A DNA stretch of 64,000 bases from Flavobacterium sp. YJ01 (GCF_029320955.1 NZ_CP119757.1:4092001-4156000), one strand, 5' to 3'. Shown: positions 43,728-53,845, counted from the stretch's first letter. A program made the numbers and translations. The notes: generated by a model from the sequence alone, not told the origin.

Positions 43728-44418
43728 AAACATAAATTGAAAAACTTATTTTGGTTGTTAAATTTTATTGAAGTTGAAACTAATCTCTATTTTTATAGAT
43801 GCAAAAAGTCTGATAGAAGTTGGTTTCGAAAAACAAAAAAATATAGAAATAATACAGAATTGAGCAAAAATCGAATTTGCAAGAAAGAATTTGAATGTAG
43901 AAGTTAAAAATTGTGGCATATAAAAATGATTTTGGTGAATAATAGACATGAAGAATCTAAAGAAGTTCCCGAAAAGGAAATCTTTTGTCTGATAAAAAAG
44001 AGTTATTTTCTAAAATCGATTCGGAAAATAAATCTTCACGAAATAATTAAGATTGAAATTGGAACTTTTGTCCAGATATTTCGAAATGAAATTGGAAAGC
44101 ATTTTGAAAAATAAAATGCTTAAAGGAATGATTTTTTGAAGTGTAATTTTGGCTTTTAAAAAGTTTGTTTTTCGGCATATATTTACTGTTATTTACAATA
44201 TAAAGATAAGAAAAAAAATCCGATAAACCTAATGTTTATCAATAAATTAGCTATTTTTTTACCCTTTTTTTTACTTTTTTTTGCCTCTAAAATGTTGGTT
44301 TTAAAAGACATAAAAACTTCCCTTTTTTCTGCCCGTTTGTTTGTAATAAATTATCTATATTTATAAAAGTTTAAAAGAATTTTTTGGTTCTAATAACAAT
44401 CTGTTTAAAAGCATTTTT
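43728..44418. other. 691-bp region without a convincing gene
   Basis: This very AT-rich stretch contains only a 67-codon frame (43911-44114) with no signal peptide, family motif or good ribosome site. T-rich runs at about 44250-44290 and 44320-44340 precede the lipoprotein gene at 44419. I see no repeat or structured RNA. Confidence 0.4.
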
Positions 44419-44784
44419 ATGAAAAAGCTCCTCATTTTAGTAATTATATTATGCACTTTTGGCTGTAAAAAATATGTTGTTTCATTTGAACAGCCAACCA
44501 ATATGAAATTGGACAACTTAAAACTGGAAGTATTTCTGGATAAAAAGAAAATTCAAGATCTTAATTTGAAAGCCACAAATGCATTACCGACGTATGAAAC
44601 CTTAGCTTTGCCAGTTTCGGATGAAGGAAAGCATCTATTTGAGGTTAAAACGAAGGATACAACCTTTGGTTATACTATAAAATATCCCGAAGAGAAATAT
44701 ATTCTAGTTACAGCATTTTTAAAAGACAATGGAAAAGTGCATATCGGAATTTTAAAACAGCAATATAAATTTAGGCTTCATTAG
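44419..44784 (+). CDS. small hypothetical lipoprotein
   Basis: The 121-residue product has a lipobox (CTFGCKK, Cys about residue 16) and a compact beta-rich body (LDNLKLEVFLDKKKIQDLNLKA, HLFEVKTKDTTFGYTIKY). No family recognised. It has its own terminator and is convergent with the GH1 gene. Confidence 0.7.
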   Translation: MKKLLILVIILCTFGCKKYVVSFEQPTNMKLDNLKLEVFLDKKKIQDLNLKATNALPTYETLALPVSDEGKHLFEVKTKDTTFGYTIKYPEEKYILVTAFLKDNGKVHIGILKQQYKFRLH

Positions 44785-44805
44785 AAGTCGCTTGAATTTC
44801 AAAAC

Positions 44806-44846
44806 AAAAAAAGCCTTTCGCAGTTTAATTGCAAAAGGCTTTTTTT
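44806..44846. terminator. intrinsic terminator between lipoprotein and GH1 genes
   Basis: AAAAAAAGCCTTT pairs with AAAGGCTTTTTTT, leaving a roughly 15-base apical part that can pair weakly (CA/TG). The A and T tracts make it usable in both directions. Confidence 0.75.
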
Positions 44847-44864
44847 ATTTTAAATATTCTGTTT

Positions 44865-46217
44865 TTAAGATAGAAAATCTTTAAACCATAATCCTGAATT
44901 TTTAATGGTTCTTTTTTGTGTTTCAAAATCCACATGAATTAATCCGAATCTGGCGTTGTAACCTTCTGCCCATTCAAAATTATCAGTCAGACTCCAAACA
45001 AAATAGCCATCGACATTTACGCCGTCATTTTTGGCTTTTAAAATTTGTTCTAGATTATCTTGAATAAAATGTGTGCGTTTAATATCATGAACTTTTCCAT
45101 TTGTTACAACGTCTGGAAAAGCGGCGCCATTTTCGGTAATAATAATTTTTTTGATGCCCTTGTATTCATTAAACTTTTTAAGCACGTGATACATGGCAGG
45201 CGGATAAACTTCCCAACCCATTTCGGTTGAGATTACATTTCGTTTTTCGGCACTTACAAGTTCGGCGCCAATGTAAGGCGTCAGAATAGACGATTTTACA
45301 ACTTCTCTGGTGTAACATTGCAGACCTATAAAGTCAAAATCAAAAGCCAGATTATTCAAATCGTCTGGCGCAATATAATTATTTAGTTTTTTAAGAACTG
45401 GAAGATCTTTCTGCGGATAACCCAATCCTAAAATTGGCTCGATGAAAGTTCTGTTTAATAGCGTATCGACACGTTTTGCAGCTTCTAGATCTTTTGCACT
45501 TTCTGTTGCAGGTTCGATATGCGTACATGAAAAAGTTGTTCCGATGTTGGCATTTGGAACACGTTCTCGAATTATTTTAGCGCCAGCAGAAGTTGCAAGA
45601 GTAACGTGATGCATGGCTTTTAGATAATTAGTAATTCCTTTTCGGCCTGGAGCATGAATTCCTAAAAAGTAACCAGCGCCAGTAAAAACAGACGGTTCGT
45701 TTATTACCATCCAGTTTTTTACGCGATCACCAAAATATTGCACACAAACTTCTACATATTCGGCAAACCAAGCAACCGATTCGCGGTTGGTCCAACCTCC
45801 TTTCACTTCCAGCGCATGAGGCAAATCCCAATGATAAAGTGTAATCCAAGGTTCTATTCCAGATGCAAGTAGCGAATCTATAATTTTATTGTAGTAATCT
45901 ATTCCTGCTTGATTTATAGGATGAATTCCCGTTGGCATAATTCTAGGCCAGCTGATAGAAAATCTAAAATTCGGAATGTTTAACTCGTTAATTAGTTTAA
46001 TATCCTCCTGATAAGTATTGTAGAAATCACAGGCAGTTAGGGCATGATGTCCGTTTTTTATTTTTCCTTTTTGAGAAGTAAAAACATCCCAAATAGAAGA
46101 ACCTTTTCCGTCAGAATCATGTGCACCTTCAATTTGGAAAGCGGCGGTTGATACACCCCACAAGAAATCTTCACCAAATTGGTTTTTGTTCAAAAATGAG
46201 CTTTCAATTTTATTCAT
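44865..46217 (-). CDS. GH1 family beta-glucosidase
   Basis: The 450-residue glycoside hydrolase has the N-terminal FLWGVSTAAFQIEGA, the acid/base Glu174 in VINEPSVF and the nucleophile Glu362 in IIITENGAAF, and WSLTDNFEWAEGY near the end, all GH1 signatures. No signal peptide, so it is cytoplasmic and probably splits beta-glucosides such as cellobiose. It is isolated, not part of a visible polysaccharide utilisation locus. Confidence 0.95.
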   Translation of the reverse strand: MNKIESSFLNKNQFGEDFLWGVSTAAFQIEGAHDSDGKGSSIWDVFTSQKGKIKNGHHALTACDFYNTYQEDIKLINELNIPNFRFSISWPRIMPTGIHPINQAGIDYYNKIIDSLLASGIEPWITLYHWDLPHALEVKGGWTNRESVAWFAEYVEVCVQYFGDRVKNWMVINEPSVFTGAGYFLGIHAPGRKGITNYLKAMHHVTLATSAGAKIIRERVPNANIGTTFSCTHIEPATESAKDLEAAKRVDTLLNRTFIEPILGLGYPQKDLPVLKKLNNYIAPDDLNNLAFDFDFIGLQCYTREVVKSSILTPYIGAELVSAEKRNVISTEMGWEVYPPAMYHVLKKFNEYKGIKKIIITENGAAFPDVVTNGKVHDIKRTHFIQDNLEQILKAKNDGVNVDGYFVWSLTDNFEWAEGYNARFGLIHVDFETQKRTIKNSGLWFKDFLS

Positions 46218-46429
46218 TCAATCTTTACTTTCCTTTATTTAAAATGGTTTATTAATGTAGGAAAGAAGATTGCATTGCTCTTAAGAAAAGCCATTCTTTG
46301 AATGATACTAGAAAATTTAGGTTAAATAATTTCATAACGATTAGTTTTATTTCAAATTACCGAAACTAATGTGAAATTATTGTAAAGTGATTATTATCAA
46401 ATGATTAAATGTTTTAAATGGGAAGAAAA

Positions 46430-46639
46430 TTAATCTTCCCATCCGCAAAGTGTGAGACCGTAACCTTGAGCTTGCTTAAGAGATGTTTTTACTACTCCAT
46501 GGCTACAAGCACTTAAACCTCTACAGTTTTCATTATAATGATATTTTTTTGCACCCTTGGAACCGCAAATGTAAACGTTGGTTTCGGATGGACGAAATGA
46601 GGTTAGAAAAACAAGAAGTAAGAGCAAAGTATATTTCAT
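46430..46639 (-). CDS. small exported cysteine-containing protein
   Basis: The 69-residue protein has a signal peptide (MKYTLLLLLVFLTSFRPSE) and a compact body with four cysteines in YICGSKGAKKYHYNENCRGLS, ACSHG and TLCGWED. The H-x4-C-R-G-L and C-x-x-E patterns suggest a small metal- or disulfide-stabilised domain common in Bacteroidota. Function unknown. It starts 9 bases after the end of the upstream lipoprotein gene. Confidence 0.75.
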   Translation of the reverse strand: MKYTLLLLLVFLTSFRPSETNVYICGSKGAKKYHYNENCRGLSACSHGVVKTSLKQAQGYGLTLCGWED

Positions 46640-46648
46640 GCGGTAATT

Positions 46649-47053
46649 TTATTTGACAATAAGATTGTATTCGTTTCCCCTTTTATCTAGAGCTTTTAGT
46701 TTTCCATTTGCAATCCATTCAGTATTAATTTCTACTTCGGAAATAGTGTCTTTTAAAATTCCTGCGCCGTATTTTCCTTGAACATTAATATTTCCAAAAA
46801 CAGAATCGCCTGCAGTATTTATTCCTTTAACGTCATAATTATATTCGTAATGCCCAGGATTTCCTGTTCTGTATTCATATTTATAAGAAGTATTTACATG
46901 ATAGGTTTTGGCTTCTTCTGGGGTAATGGTTTTACGATCGTCGGCTGTAACTACTTCTTTATAAAAAGAATTTATCTGTGATGGAGGAGGAGCTGAAGCT
47001 TTTTTGCAGGAAAAGGTAAATAATAAAAGTAAGATGAGGTAGTTTTTTTTCAT
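46649..47053 (-). CDS. small hypothetical lipoprotein
   Basis: The 134-residue lipoprotein (lipobox FTFSCKK, Cys about residue 16) has a Ser/Pro linker and a domain rich in Tyr and Gly (YRTGNPGHYEYNYDVKGI) ending GNEYNLIVK. Not recognised. It is co-oriented with and 9 bases upstream of the small cysteine-rich exported protein. Confidence 0.7.
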   Translation of the reverse strand: MKKNYLILLLLFTFSCKKASAPPPSQINSFYKEVVTADDRKTITPEEAKTYHVNTSYKYEYRTGNPGHYEYNYDVKGINTAGDSVFGNINVQGKYGAGILKDTISEVEINTEWIANGKLKALDKRGNEYNLIVK

Positions 47054-47119
47054 AGGCGTTTTGTTGTTTGGTTATATCGTGATAAATCTAGTTAGAATTA
47101 AAATCTTTAATATGAGTAC

Positions 47120-48187
47120 TTATACGGGATTTAATTCTGTTTCGTAAAGTGCTACAGTTTCTAATAATTCTTTTTCGTATTGATAAATATCATCAATTGT
47201 AGATATTGCTATTTTAGCCTCAGTTTTATTATTATTGAAAAGGCTAATATATTTTTTACCGCTATTTAGGTGAAGTCTGCATAAAGGTTTACGATTATTA
47301 TCATCTAATAATATTCCGAAATAAGATTGTGTGTCACGATATACGATTCTGGCAACTGGCAGTTTTCGTCGTAAAATAGCAACTACTATGCGGTAAGCGT
47401 CAAGTTCTTCTTCTGTAGTGACTATTTTATTGTCGTCTTCAATTGAGACAATTTCTTCGTCTTGTTGTTTAATCGTTTCTTTGCTTAAAGCAGCATTTAG
47501 ACGATCATTAATTTTATCATTAATAAACTGGCTTACTGATTTTTGAACTAAATCTTTAAATTCATCAACAACTTTTTCAGTCAGTCTTCCTATATATATT
47601 TTGCTTGCAAACAGTTTTGTAAAATCGTTTGATGGGCTTTCTAATTCTGCATTTATTAATTTCTTGATCTCTTTAATATATTTTAATGAACTGGCATTGC
47701 TTACAATATTATCTACATCGAAATTGGCTTTATGAAATTTTGCAATTTCGTTTATTGTATTTTCTTTGAGATTGCAAATGTCAAATTCTAAAAATGGCTT
47801 TTCATCCATTTTATTTTGATCATCTAAATCAGTAAAAAACTGATAATTAATTCCGTTGGTTAAAAGAGCAAATCGGGTTTTTGTAACATGAAAATAGCGA
47901 AATAACTGTGAATTATGAACGGTAAGTTTTTCTTTCCAGCTTTTGCATTCGACAATTATAATTGGTTCTCCATTTTGAAAAATAGCATAATCTACTTTTT
48001 CACCTTTTTTTAAGCCAAGATCGGCTGTAAATTCAGGAACAACTTCTAGCGGATTAAAAGCATCATATCCCAAAATATGTATAAAAGGCAGTACAAAAGC
48101 ATGTTTTGTAGATTCTTCTGTTTCAATTTTACTTTTTAGCTGATTTATTTTATCTGCTAACGATTTTAGTTGAATATTCATTTCCAT
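47120..48187 (-). CDS. solitary HsdR-N-type restriction-endonuclease-like protein
   Basis: The 355-residue protein carries the type I restriction HsdR N-terminal fold: FVLPFIHILGYD, then VVPEFTADLGLKKGEKVDYAIF and EPIIIVECKSWK (Asp...Glu-x-Lys nuclease signature, about 68-87). QLFRYFHVTKTRFALLTNG follows. The C-terminal half (about 270-355) has a DNA- or ligand-binding-like unit (RIVYRDTQSYFGILLDD). No methylase or specificity gene is present, so it is not a standard restriction system. A role in DNA or nucleotide defence is possible. Confidence 0.82.
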   Translation of the reverse strand: MEMNIQLKSLADKINQLKSKIETEESTKHAFVLPFIHILGYDAFNPLEVVPEFTADLGLKKGEKVDYAIFQNGEPIIIVECKSWKEKLTVHNSQLFRYFHVTKTRFALLTNGINYQFFTDLDDQNKMDEKPFLEFDICNLKENTINEIAKFHKANFDVDNIVSNASSLKYIKEIKKLINAELESPSNDFTKLFASKIYIGRLTEKVVDEFKDLVQKSVSQFINDKINDRLNAALSKETIKQQDEEIVSIEDDNKIVTTEEELDAYRIVVAILRRKLPVARIVYRDTQSYFGILLDDNNRKPLCRLHLNSGKKYISLFNNNKTEAKIAISTIDDIYQYEKELLETVALYETELNPV

Positions 48188-48287
48188 TGATTTGTAGTTT
48201 TAAATTAATAATTCAAATGTAAAACCAATAAAAATCAGTATATTATGGAAATCCGTAATGCAGTAAAATTTTACAATCTGTTTATGA

Positions 48288-48797
48288 CTAATGATAAAAT
48301 GGAGTATCTACCGTTGGAATAAACCATTTTAAGAAATGTTCAAAAATGGTAATTAGAGAAAAAGTAAATAGTATCAATAAAAAACCTTTTAGAAGATAAT
48401 AACCAATATTTTCCTTTTCAATTTCAATACTATCTAATCTTTTACCAAATGATAATTGCAATATTTTTTCAGCTATGAAATAAGATATGAAAGTGAAGAA
48501 AAATGTAAAGCCAATAAAAATTGTAATTTTTTGCATTGATGTTAAAAATGTATATTCTATTGTTTTGGAATTAATGATTATTTCAATTGAATTTTCAATT
48601 AATTCCAAAGCAACTTTTAAAAATAGGAAATAACTAATTAGAATGGAGACATACCATATTGTGTATGAAATTTTTATTTTTTCTTGCTCTTCAGATTTGA
48701 TATTTAATTTTTTTGCTAAAAATTGTAGTGACATTAACATTAATAAAGTTGAAACTATTGCCACAAGACAGGTGAAAAATAAACTTTGTTTGTCCAT
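48288..48797 (-). CDS. four-span membrane protein, last gene of the DUF4407 operon
   Basis: The 169-residue protein has about four transmembrane segments (near 8-25, 43-62, 80-100 and 135-155) and no recognised domain. The start was set at ATG 48797, 2 bases after the stop of the transglutaminase-like gene; a longer frame would overlap that gene. Membrane partner of the upstream proteins is the likely role. Confidence 0.7.
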   Translation of the reverse strand: MDKQSLFFTCLVAIVSTLLMLMSLQFLAKKLNIKSEEQEKIKISYTIWYVSILISYFLFLKVALELIENSIEIIINSKTIEYTFLTSMQKITIFIGFTFFFTFISYFIAEKILQLSFGKRLDSIEIEKENIGYYLLKGFLLILFTFSLITIFEHFLKWFIPTVDTPFYH

Positions 48798-48799
48798 GA

Positions 48800-50545
48800 T
48801 TATTTTGATTTTAAGGAGATTCTCCAATTGTTTAAATTTGAAATTTCATTTGGTATATTTCCAGGTTTAGCATTTGGAGCTGTCGTTTCCCATAGAATAT
48901 ATTTTTGGTCGTTATAGTTATAAGCAGTACCATTAATTGGTAAATTAATCCCAATTATTGAGTGTCCGTAAAATTCACTACTCATAAGTGCAACGTCATA
49001 ATTATAATGGCTTAGAATACTGTATAATAATAATGTACGGGTATCACAGTCTCCTTTTAGATTAACTAAAAATTCTACAGGAGTATTGATTCCGAACCGT
49101 TGGTTTCCACTGCAATCTCCTTTATTGCTTAAAAGATAATTTCTTGTAAAGCGATCACTGTATAAATTAGAATTGCAGTCTTTATCAAGTACTAAAGCAT
49201 ATGGTATATCTTGAACAAATGTTACAATCATTTCTGCGAATTGTATTTTGTTTAATTTTTTTACTTTACCGATACTATCAAAAAGTCGAAACAGGCTATT
49301 AAAATTATTTTTATCAAATTCTTTTAAATCAAAAATAACCTTGTCGTAAGCATTTATATTATTTGAGCTTAAACGAAGACTTTTCTTGAATAAATGCGCT
49401 TTTTTATAATCATTTAATTTAATTTTATATTGGCCTTCATATTTGTTTCCAGAATAATCTTTCCAAGATCTGTATCTTGTTATAATGCTATCATTTTCAA
49501 TGTCTTGATCTTCATGTTTAGTTTGGTTAATGGGAATATAGGGAGCTATTTCTCTTGGAGAATCAACAATTAATGGTTTTGGATTATAAGTATGTGATTG
49601 TGTACTAAAGGAATGAATTAGGGAAACAATAAATCCGATTAAAAATAATATTCCAATTATTCTAAAGAATGGTTTAAAAAATGAACCAAGATTTCCTAAA
49701 ATTAGTATGATTGCGAAAAAAGCAATTATATATAGAATGCTTGGCAATAAAAATATTAGAAATACTAATCCGAACAAAATACCAAGAATACCAAAGCTTT
49801 GATTTACACACCCTGGATTATTGCCATTAGTATTACGAGATCTAAAATTTAATGGTTGACTATTTTTTAAATATTCCCAATTACCCCAAACATTATGATT
49901 ATGCTTTTTGCATTTATATTCTTTTCTGATATAATTATTTCTAGTTTCTGTTCTGCCTGTTTCTATATTACTACATACGCAAATTGAGGGAGATTCTGGA
50001 ATACAAGTTACTTCATCTTGAACTAAAATAACTTTCTCTTCAATTTTCCTTGTTTCATCAATAATATATCCTGTAATATAAGCATTAAATGACCCAAAAA
50101 TTTCATCGCCTTCTGTTTGATGAAGTTTTCTTATTATTTCAAATTCAAATAATTCAGGTTCTAACACATTTACTCCAAATAATTTTTCATTTGCAGTTAT
50201 TGTAACAGGAAGATCTTTAGGTAATTTTTCTTTTGGAAATTTATCCCCTTTTATTCTTTTCCTTTTAATAACATTTTCAAAATCTTTAGGGAAAATGAAA
50301 GGTTTGTTAGCTCTAAAGTCATCTCGACTTTCAGTTGTTACATTTGCTTCATAAATTTCAAAATCAAATAAATCAGCTTTCTCATAATCGTCATCGATTT
50401 TGACGCCTCTATATTTCCCCGAAATAATTCCTTTCAAATATGTTTTTCTTGGTGTCAGAATTTCATATGTGATTTTTTTATAGGTTAGATTATCTTCTCC
50501 TATAAAAGTTTCTTCATTGATGATATTTTCTGTTTTATCTAGCAT
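48800..50545 (-). CDS. membrane-anchored transglutaminase-like protein
   Basis: The 581-residue protein has a cytoplasmic-looking beta-rich N-terminal part (about 1-215), a Cys-rich loop (CIPESPSICVCSN), two or three transmembrane spans (about 265-330) and a C-terminal transglutaminase-like domain. In that domain the probable catalytic triad is Cys in NLKGDCDTRT (about 515), His in YGHSIIGI (about 540) and an acidic residue in ILWETTAP. It may cleave or cross-link peptides outside the inner membrane. Its place between a DUF4407-type protein and a membrane protein, with gaps of 2-3 bases, suggests one complex. Confidence 0.72.
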   Translation of the reverse strand: MLDKTENIINEETFIGEDNLTYKKITYEILTPRKTYLKGIISGKYRGVKIDDDYEKADLFDFEIYEANVTTESRDDFRANKPFIFPKDFENVIKRKRIKGDKFPKEKLPKDLPVTITANEKLFGVNVLEPELFEFEIIRKLHQTEGDEIFGSFNAYITGYIIDETRKIEEKVILVQDEVTCIPESPSICVCSNIETGRTETRNNYIRKEYKCKKHNHNVWGNWEYLKNSQPLNFRSRNTNGNNPGCVNQSFGILGILFGLVFLIFLLPSILYIIAFFAIILILGNLGSFFKPFFRIIGILFLIGFIVSLIHSFSTQSHTYNPKPLIVDSPREIAPYIPINQTKHEDQDIENDSIITRYRSWKDYSGNKYEGQYKIKLNDYKKAHLFKKSLRLSSNNINAYDKVIFDLKEFDKNNFNSLFRLFDSIGKVKKLNKIQFAEMIVTFVQDIPYALVLDKDCNSNLYSDRFTRNYLLSNKGDCSGNQRFGINTPVEFLVNLKGDCDTRTLLLYSILSHYNYDVALMSSEFYGHSIIGINLPINGTAYNYNDQKYILWETTAPNAKPGNIPNEISNLNNWRISLKSK

Positions 50546-50548
50546 TTT

Positions 50549-52096
50549 CTAATCGTTTTCGGGTTTTTGATCATAGAGAAATTCTAGTAGTCCTTTTTCA
50601 TCATTTGAAGTCTTTGTAATTAATCTCATTTTAGTTCTAAAAGGAGAATCTAACCAATATTCATATTTACGCATTTCTTCATCCGTATATTCTTTATTAA
50701 TTGATCTTACAATCTCATTATATTTTTGAATATTAAACTTTTTTAGTTTTCCTAATAGGGGAGTTAATCTATTTAATGATTCTCTGTTGAAATAGGATAT
50801 ATTATGAGACATTTTTTTTGTAAAAAGTTTTTTTGAATGGTCATATTCTTCTAAAATAATTCGATGTTCAATTAGCATTCTTTGGAAATAATAATCTGAT
50901 GTATTAATACTATTTATATTTACTGATTTAATGTTAGTTTCTAACCAATTAAAATCAGTTGTGTTTATAAGTTCTTGCCTCAATTTGATAATATCGGGTT
51001 CGTTAGTTTCTTTGGTCTTGAATATTTTCGAACATAAATCACGAGCTTTGTATTTAAAATAGATTGGTAATAGAAATATTAAGCAAATCATTATTGTAAT
51101 AATCCATGAAAGAGGATTTCCAGCAAATAATAACTGAATTGTTTTTACATAAAAATTACTTTTATCTAAAAGAATATTTAAAGAATTATAGTTGTCAATT
51201 TTATTTGTGACTAAAGCATTTAATTTTATTTTGAAATTATCAAAATCTTTTTTTAGCAAACCTTCTATGGCTATAGAGTTAATATCAATTAGAAAATTCT
51301 GATCTGATGTTAATTCATTGTCTAACAAATTTTCAAGGCTATTTAATATTTTTGCTTTCTGTAATTCTTCTTTATTGCTTAAACTAAATTTTTTGTCAAT
51401 TTTATTAAACTCAATTAATTGCTTTGTTGCTTTGATAATAAACAAGCTATCAGTTTTAATTTTTAAATCGATTACACCAATTTGTTTTTTTAAAGAGTTT
51501 ACTTCTCTATAGCCTACTTGGCTGATAATTTTAGAATTGAAGTCTTTTTGATTTAGAAGTTCTTCTTTAATTAATTGTTTATTTGTTAATGTATATAGTT
51601 TAATTCTTTCTGAAATCTTATGTTTTCCAATGTTACTTTGCACGGAGAAAGAAAGAAAAGATACATTTAAAGGCTGAGCAATAATAATAGCTAGTAAAGT
51701 CATAAAGCCAATTCTCAAAATCATAGAAAGATTAAAAAAACTGTTTTGGCTCGGATTTATTCCTTCGAGATTGTTATTTGAACTTTTATTCTTTTTTCTC
51801 TTTGATGATAAAGGGATTATAGCTGGTGAAATAGTATGAAGTAATAATAAATACATATTTACAACTACCGCTCCCCAAATAAGACCTATTGTGATGCCAA
51901 AAAAATGAGCTCCATTAAATAATGAAATAATAAAAAATGTTGCACTAAAAAAACATCCTATAAATATTAGAAGAACAAAAAAGCCAATTAAAGCAAATCT
52001 TGTTTGAATTAGTTTATTACATTTTTTTAAAATGTAATTATCTTCTCCAGAACAGGTAAATAAAAAAAGCCGAATTTCGTTAACTGCTTTGTTCAT
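50549..52096 (-). CDS. DUF4407-like membrane protein (diverged paralogue)
   Basis: The 515-residue protein shares the N-terminal pattern of the neighbouring DUF4407 protein (FLFTCSGEDNYILKKCNK against FLWKCAGGDRYLLERATY) and the four-span layout (about 30-50, 65-90, 130-150 and 330-350). A long helical periplasmic segment (about 165-320) separates spans three and four. The C-terminus (about 355-515) is longer than that of the neighbour. It overlaps the upstream gene by 17 bases. Function unknown. Confidence 0.72.
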   Translation of the reverse strand: MNKAVNEIRLFLFTCSGEDNYILKKCNKLIQTRFALIGFFVLLIFIGCFFSATFFIISLFNGAHFFGITIGLIWGAVVVNMYLLLLHTISPAIIPLSSKRKKNKSSNNNLEGINPSQNSFFNLSMILRIGFMTLLAIIIAQPLNVSFLSFSVQSNIGKHKISERIKLYTLTNKQLIKEELLNQKDFNSKIISQVGYREVNSLKKQIGVIDLKIKTDSLFIIKATKQLIEFNKIDKKFSLSNKEELQKAKILNSLENLLDNELTSDQNFLIDINSIAIEGLLKKDFDNFKIKLNALVTNKIDNYNSLNILLDKSNFYVKTIQLLFAGNPLSWIITIMICLIFLLPIYFKYKARDLCSKIFKTKETNEPDIIKLRQELINTTDFNWLETNIKSVNINSINTSDYYFQRMLIEHRIILEEYDHSKKLFTKKMSHNISYFNRESLNRLTPLLGKLKKFNIQKYNEIVRSINKEYTDEEMRKYEYWLDSPFRTKMRLITKTSNDEKGLLEFLYDQKPEND

Positions 52097-53324
52097 TTTT
52101 TTCGATTGAATTTATATAAGCATCAAGATTATTATCTATTTTACTCATTTCTCTTTCTTTATATTTTTCGGCGGCGTATTTTGTGAGTTCTTTTTGAATT
52201 TCAGTAACTTTAATTTTTTCAAAAATTAACTTTTCGGCCTCATGATTAACTACCAAATGTTTTTCAACTCCCTGCTTGTCTTTGTAGTAATCATATTTTA
52301 CTTCTATTCCATATTCGGCTTTTATTAATTCATCGCGATTTTCAGCTAAATAGTCGTAAGTCGTTTTTGTCAACATCAGTTTGAAAAAAATAGGAGTAAG
52401 TTCTATTGCCATGAATAGTAAAGTGATAAAAAGAGAAATCCAGAAACCAGCTACTTCATGAGCAATTTTTATACGTTCAAGTAAACCATCGAGGCCATTA
52501 GCTATTTTAGTATTGTCACTCCTTTCTTTATCCTTTTCTAATCGCAACTGTTTCTTTTTAGTATTTAAATCATTTATTTCGGACTTATTTATTTCATCGA
52601 ATCTATTTAATTCTGCTTCTAGTTTTTCTTGTTGAACTTTTAATGCTCTTGCTACAGGACCTTCTCCTTGTCCTCTGCCTCCCAGACCTTCAGAGGTTTC
52701 TTTTCGATATTGAGCTTCATAATCTTTAATTCGATTTAGTAAATCGGCTCTCTGATTTTCAATTTTTCCAAAATCAGCTAGTAAAAGTTTTTCTCTTTCG
52801 GCATATGTTTTATCAACCTTTGATTGATATTCTACTTGTTGTTCAAGTTGTTTTTCTCGTAATTTTATGTCAATTTCTGTTTTGAACATTCGGATTTCTA
52901 CGGGTTTTGAAATCGTCATAGCTATAATCATTCCCATTAAAATTCTAGGCAAAGCACTTTTTAATTCTCCTATAGTTATAGCTTCAGTTCCATCACCTTT
53001 TCCGGTACTTGTTACAATAAATCTATCAATATTGAAGATCATTAATCCCCAAACAATTCCAAAAAAGATAGCTATGCAAATAGTTTGAAAATCTATTGGA
53101 TTATCTATTGCAGATCCTCGAGGTTCAAATATGGTATAAAAGGCATAACCTCCTGCAATACCAGCTAAAGCACCAGTTGCAAAAACAATTCCACCTAAGC
53201 ACATATATTTTATTTGATCAGAATAGGTAGCTCTTTCAAGTAAATATCGATCACCTCCAGCGCATTTCCACAGAAAACGCATTACAGTGCTAGATTCGGG
53301 TAGTTTGTAATATTCTCGTGTCAT
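52080..53324 (-). CDS. DUF4407 domain membrane protein
   Basis: The 414-residue protein has the DUF4407 hallmarks: FLWKCAGGDRYLLERATY at the N-terminus, four transmembrane spans (about 32-52, 80-98, 130-146 and 295-318) and a long coiled coil between spans three and four (about 155-275, Lys/Glu-rich). A further helical tail follows (EKIKVTEIQKELTKYAAEKY). Such proteins are uncharacterised; mechanical or stress sensing has been only guessed. Its start codon overlaps the stop of the preceding gene (ATGA). Confidence 0.82.
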   Translation of the reverse strand: MTREYYKLPESSTVMRFLWKCAGGDRYLLERATYSDQIKYMCLGGIVFATGALAGIAGGYAFYTIFEPRGSAIDNPIDFQTICIAIFFGIVWGLMIFNIDRFIVTSTGKGDGTEAITIGELKSALPRILMGMIIAMTISKPVEIRMFKTEIDIKLREKQLEQQVEYQSKVDKTYAEREKLLLADFGKIENQRADLLNRIKDYEAQYRKETSEGLGGRGQGEGPVARALKVQQEKLEAELNRFDEINKSEINDLNTKKKQLRLEKDKERSDNTKIANGLDGLLERIKIAHEVAGFWISLFITLLFMAIELTPIFFKLMLTKTTYDYLAENRDELIKAEYGIEVKYDYYKDKQGVEKHLVVNHEAEKLIFEKIKVTEIQKELTKYAAEKYKEREMSKIDNNLDAYINSIEKNEQSS

Positions 53325-53845
53325 ATAAATTCATTTTGGTTATAAGTATTATGTTTGAAATTAAAATCTTGATTTTTTATATTAACTTTTGATGTTTTTA
53401 TTTCTGGATTTGGAATAGAAATCTCTATCGAAGAATGGATTAATCGAGGAGTTCGATTCTCTTCTAGATTTAAAGAAAGATTTGAAAAAATCGTTTTGAA
53501 ACTTTGGTTTTCTATTTTTAAGGATGGATCAAATTTTAACGAGTATGTTTTCTTTCTAAAAAGACCATGTACAACTATATCCATGTTGGAAGAGATATTT
53601 TCAAGATTGAAAATTTTGATGCTCTTTTCTAAAGTTTTTCTATTGTTAAACGAATACCACAAAGCATTATTGAACTCATAGTCAATGATAATGAAACTAT
53701 TTTTGAACAGATATTTTCTTTCGTAGTTCAATTTTATAAATTCAATATTTTTATTTCTTTTAAAAAGAATAACAAAGAATCTAGTCAATACTGTTTTAGT
53801 AAAGGAGATCTGTTCTATTAAATATTTTAGATATTGTGAAAGCAA
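53321..53845 (-). CDS. hypothetical protein, first gene of the DUF4407 operon
   Basis: The 174-residue product is unrecognised. It is rich in Ile, Asn and Lys and has mixed beta strands (SFIIIDYEFNNALWYSF, MDIVVHGLFRKKTYSLKF). The only upstream start is TTG at 53845; an in-frame TAA lies just five codons earlier, so the true start or an upstream piece may be missing. Its stop overlaps the DUF4407 start by four bases, indicating translational coupling. Confidence 0.55.
   Translation of the reverse strand: MLSQYLKYLIEQISFTKTVLTRFFVILFKRNKNIEFIKLNYERKYLFKNSFIIIDYEFNNALWYSFNNRKTLEKSIKIFNLENISSNMDIVVHGLFRKKTYSLKFDPSLKIENQSFKTIFSNLSLNLEENRTPRLIHSSIEISIPNPEIKTSKVNIKNQDFNFKHNTYNQNEFI

Noticed and set aside
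43911..44114. 67-codon frame in the long gap before the lipoprotein gene
   Set aside because: No signal peptide, motif, ribosome site or neighbour context supports it. The Lys/Ile/Glu-rich composition is what AT-rich DNA gives by chance.
47120..48187. A complete type I restriction-modification system
   Set aside because: Only an HsdR-N-like protein is present; no helicase region, methylase or specificity subunit is found nearby.
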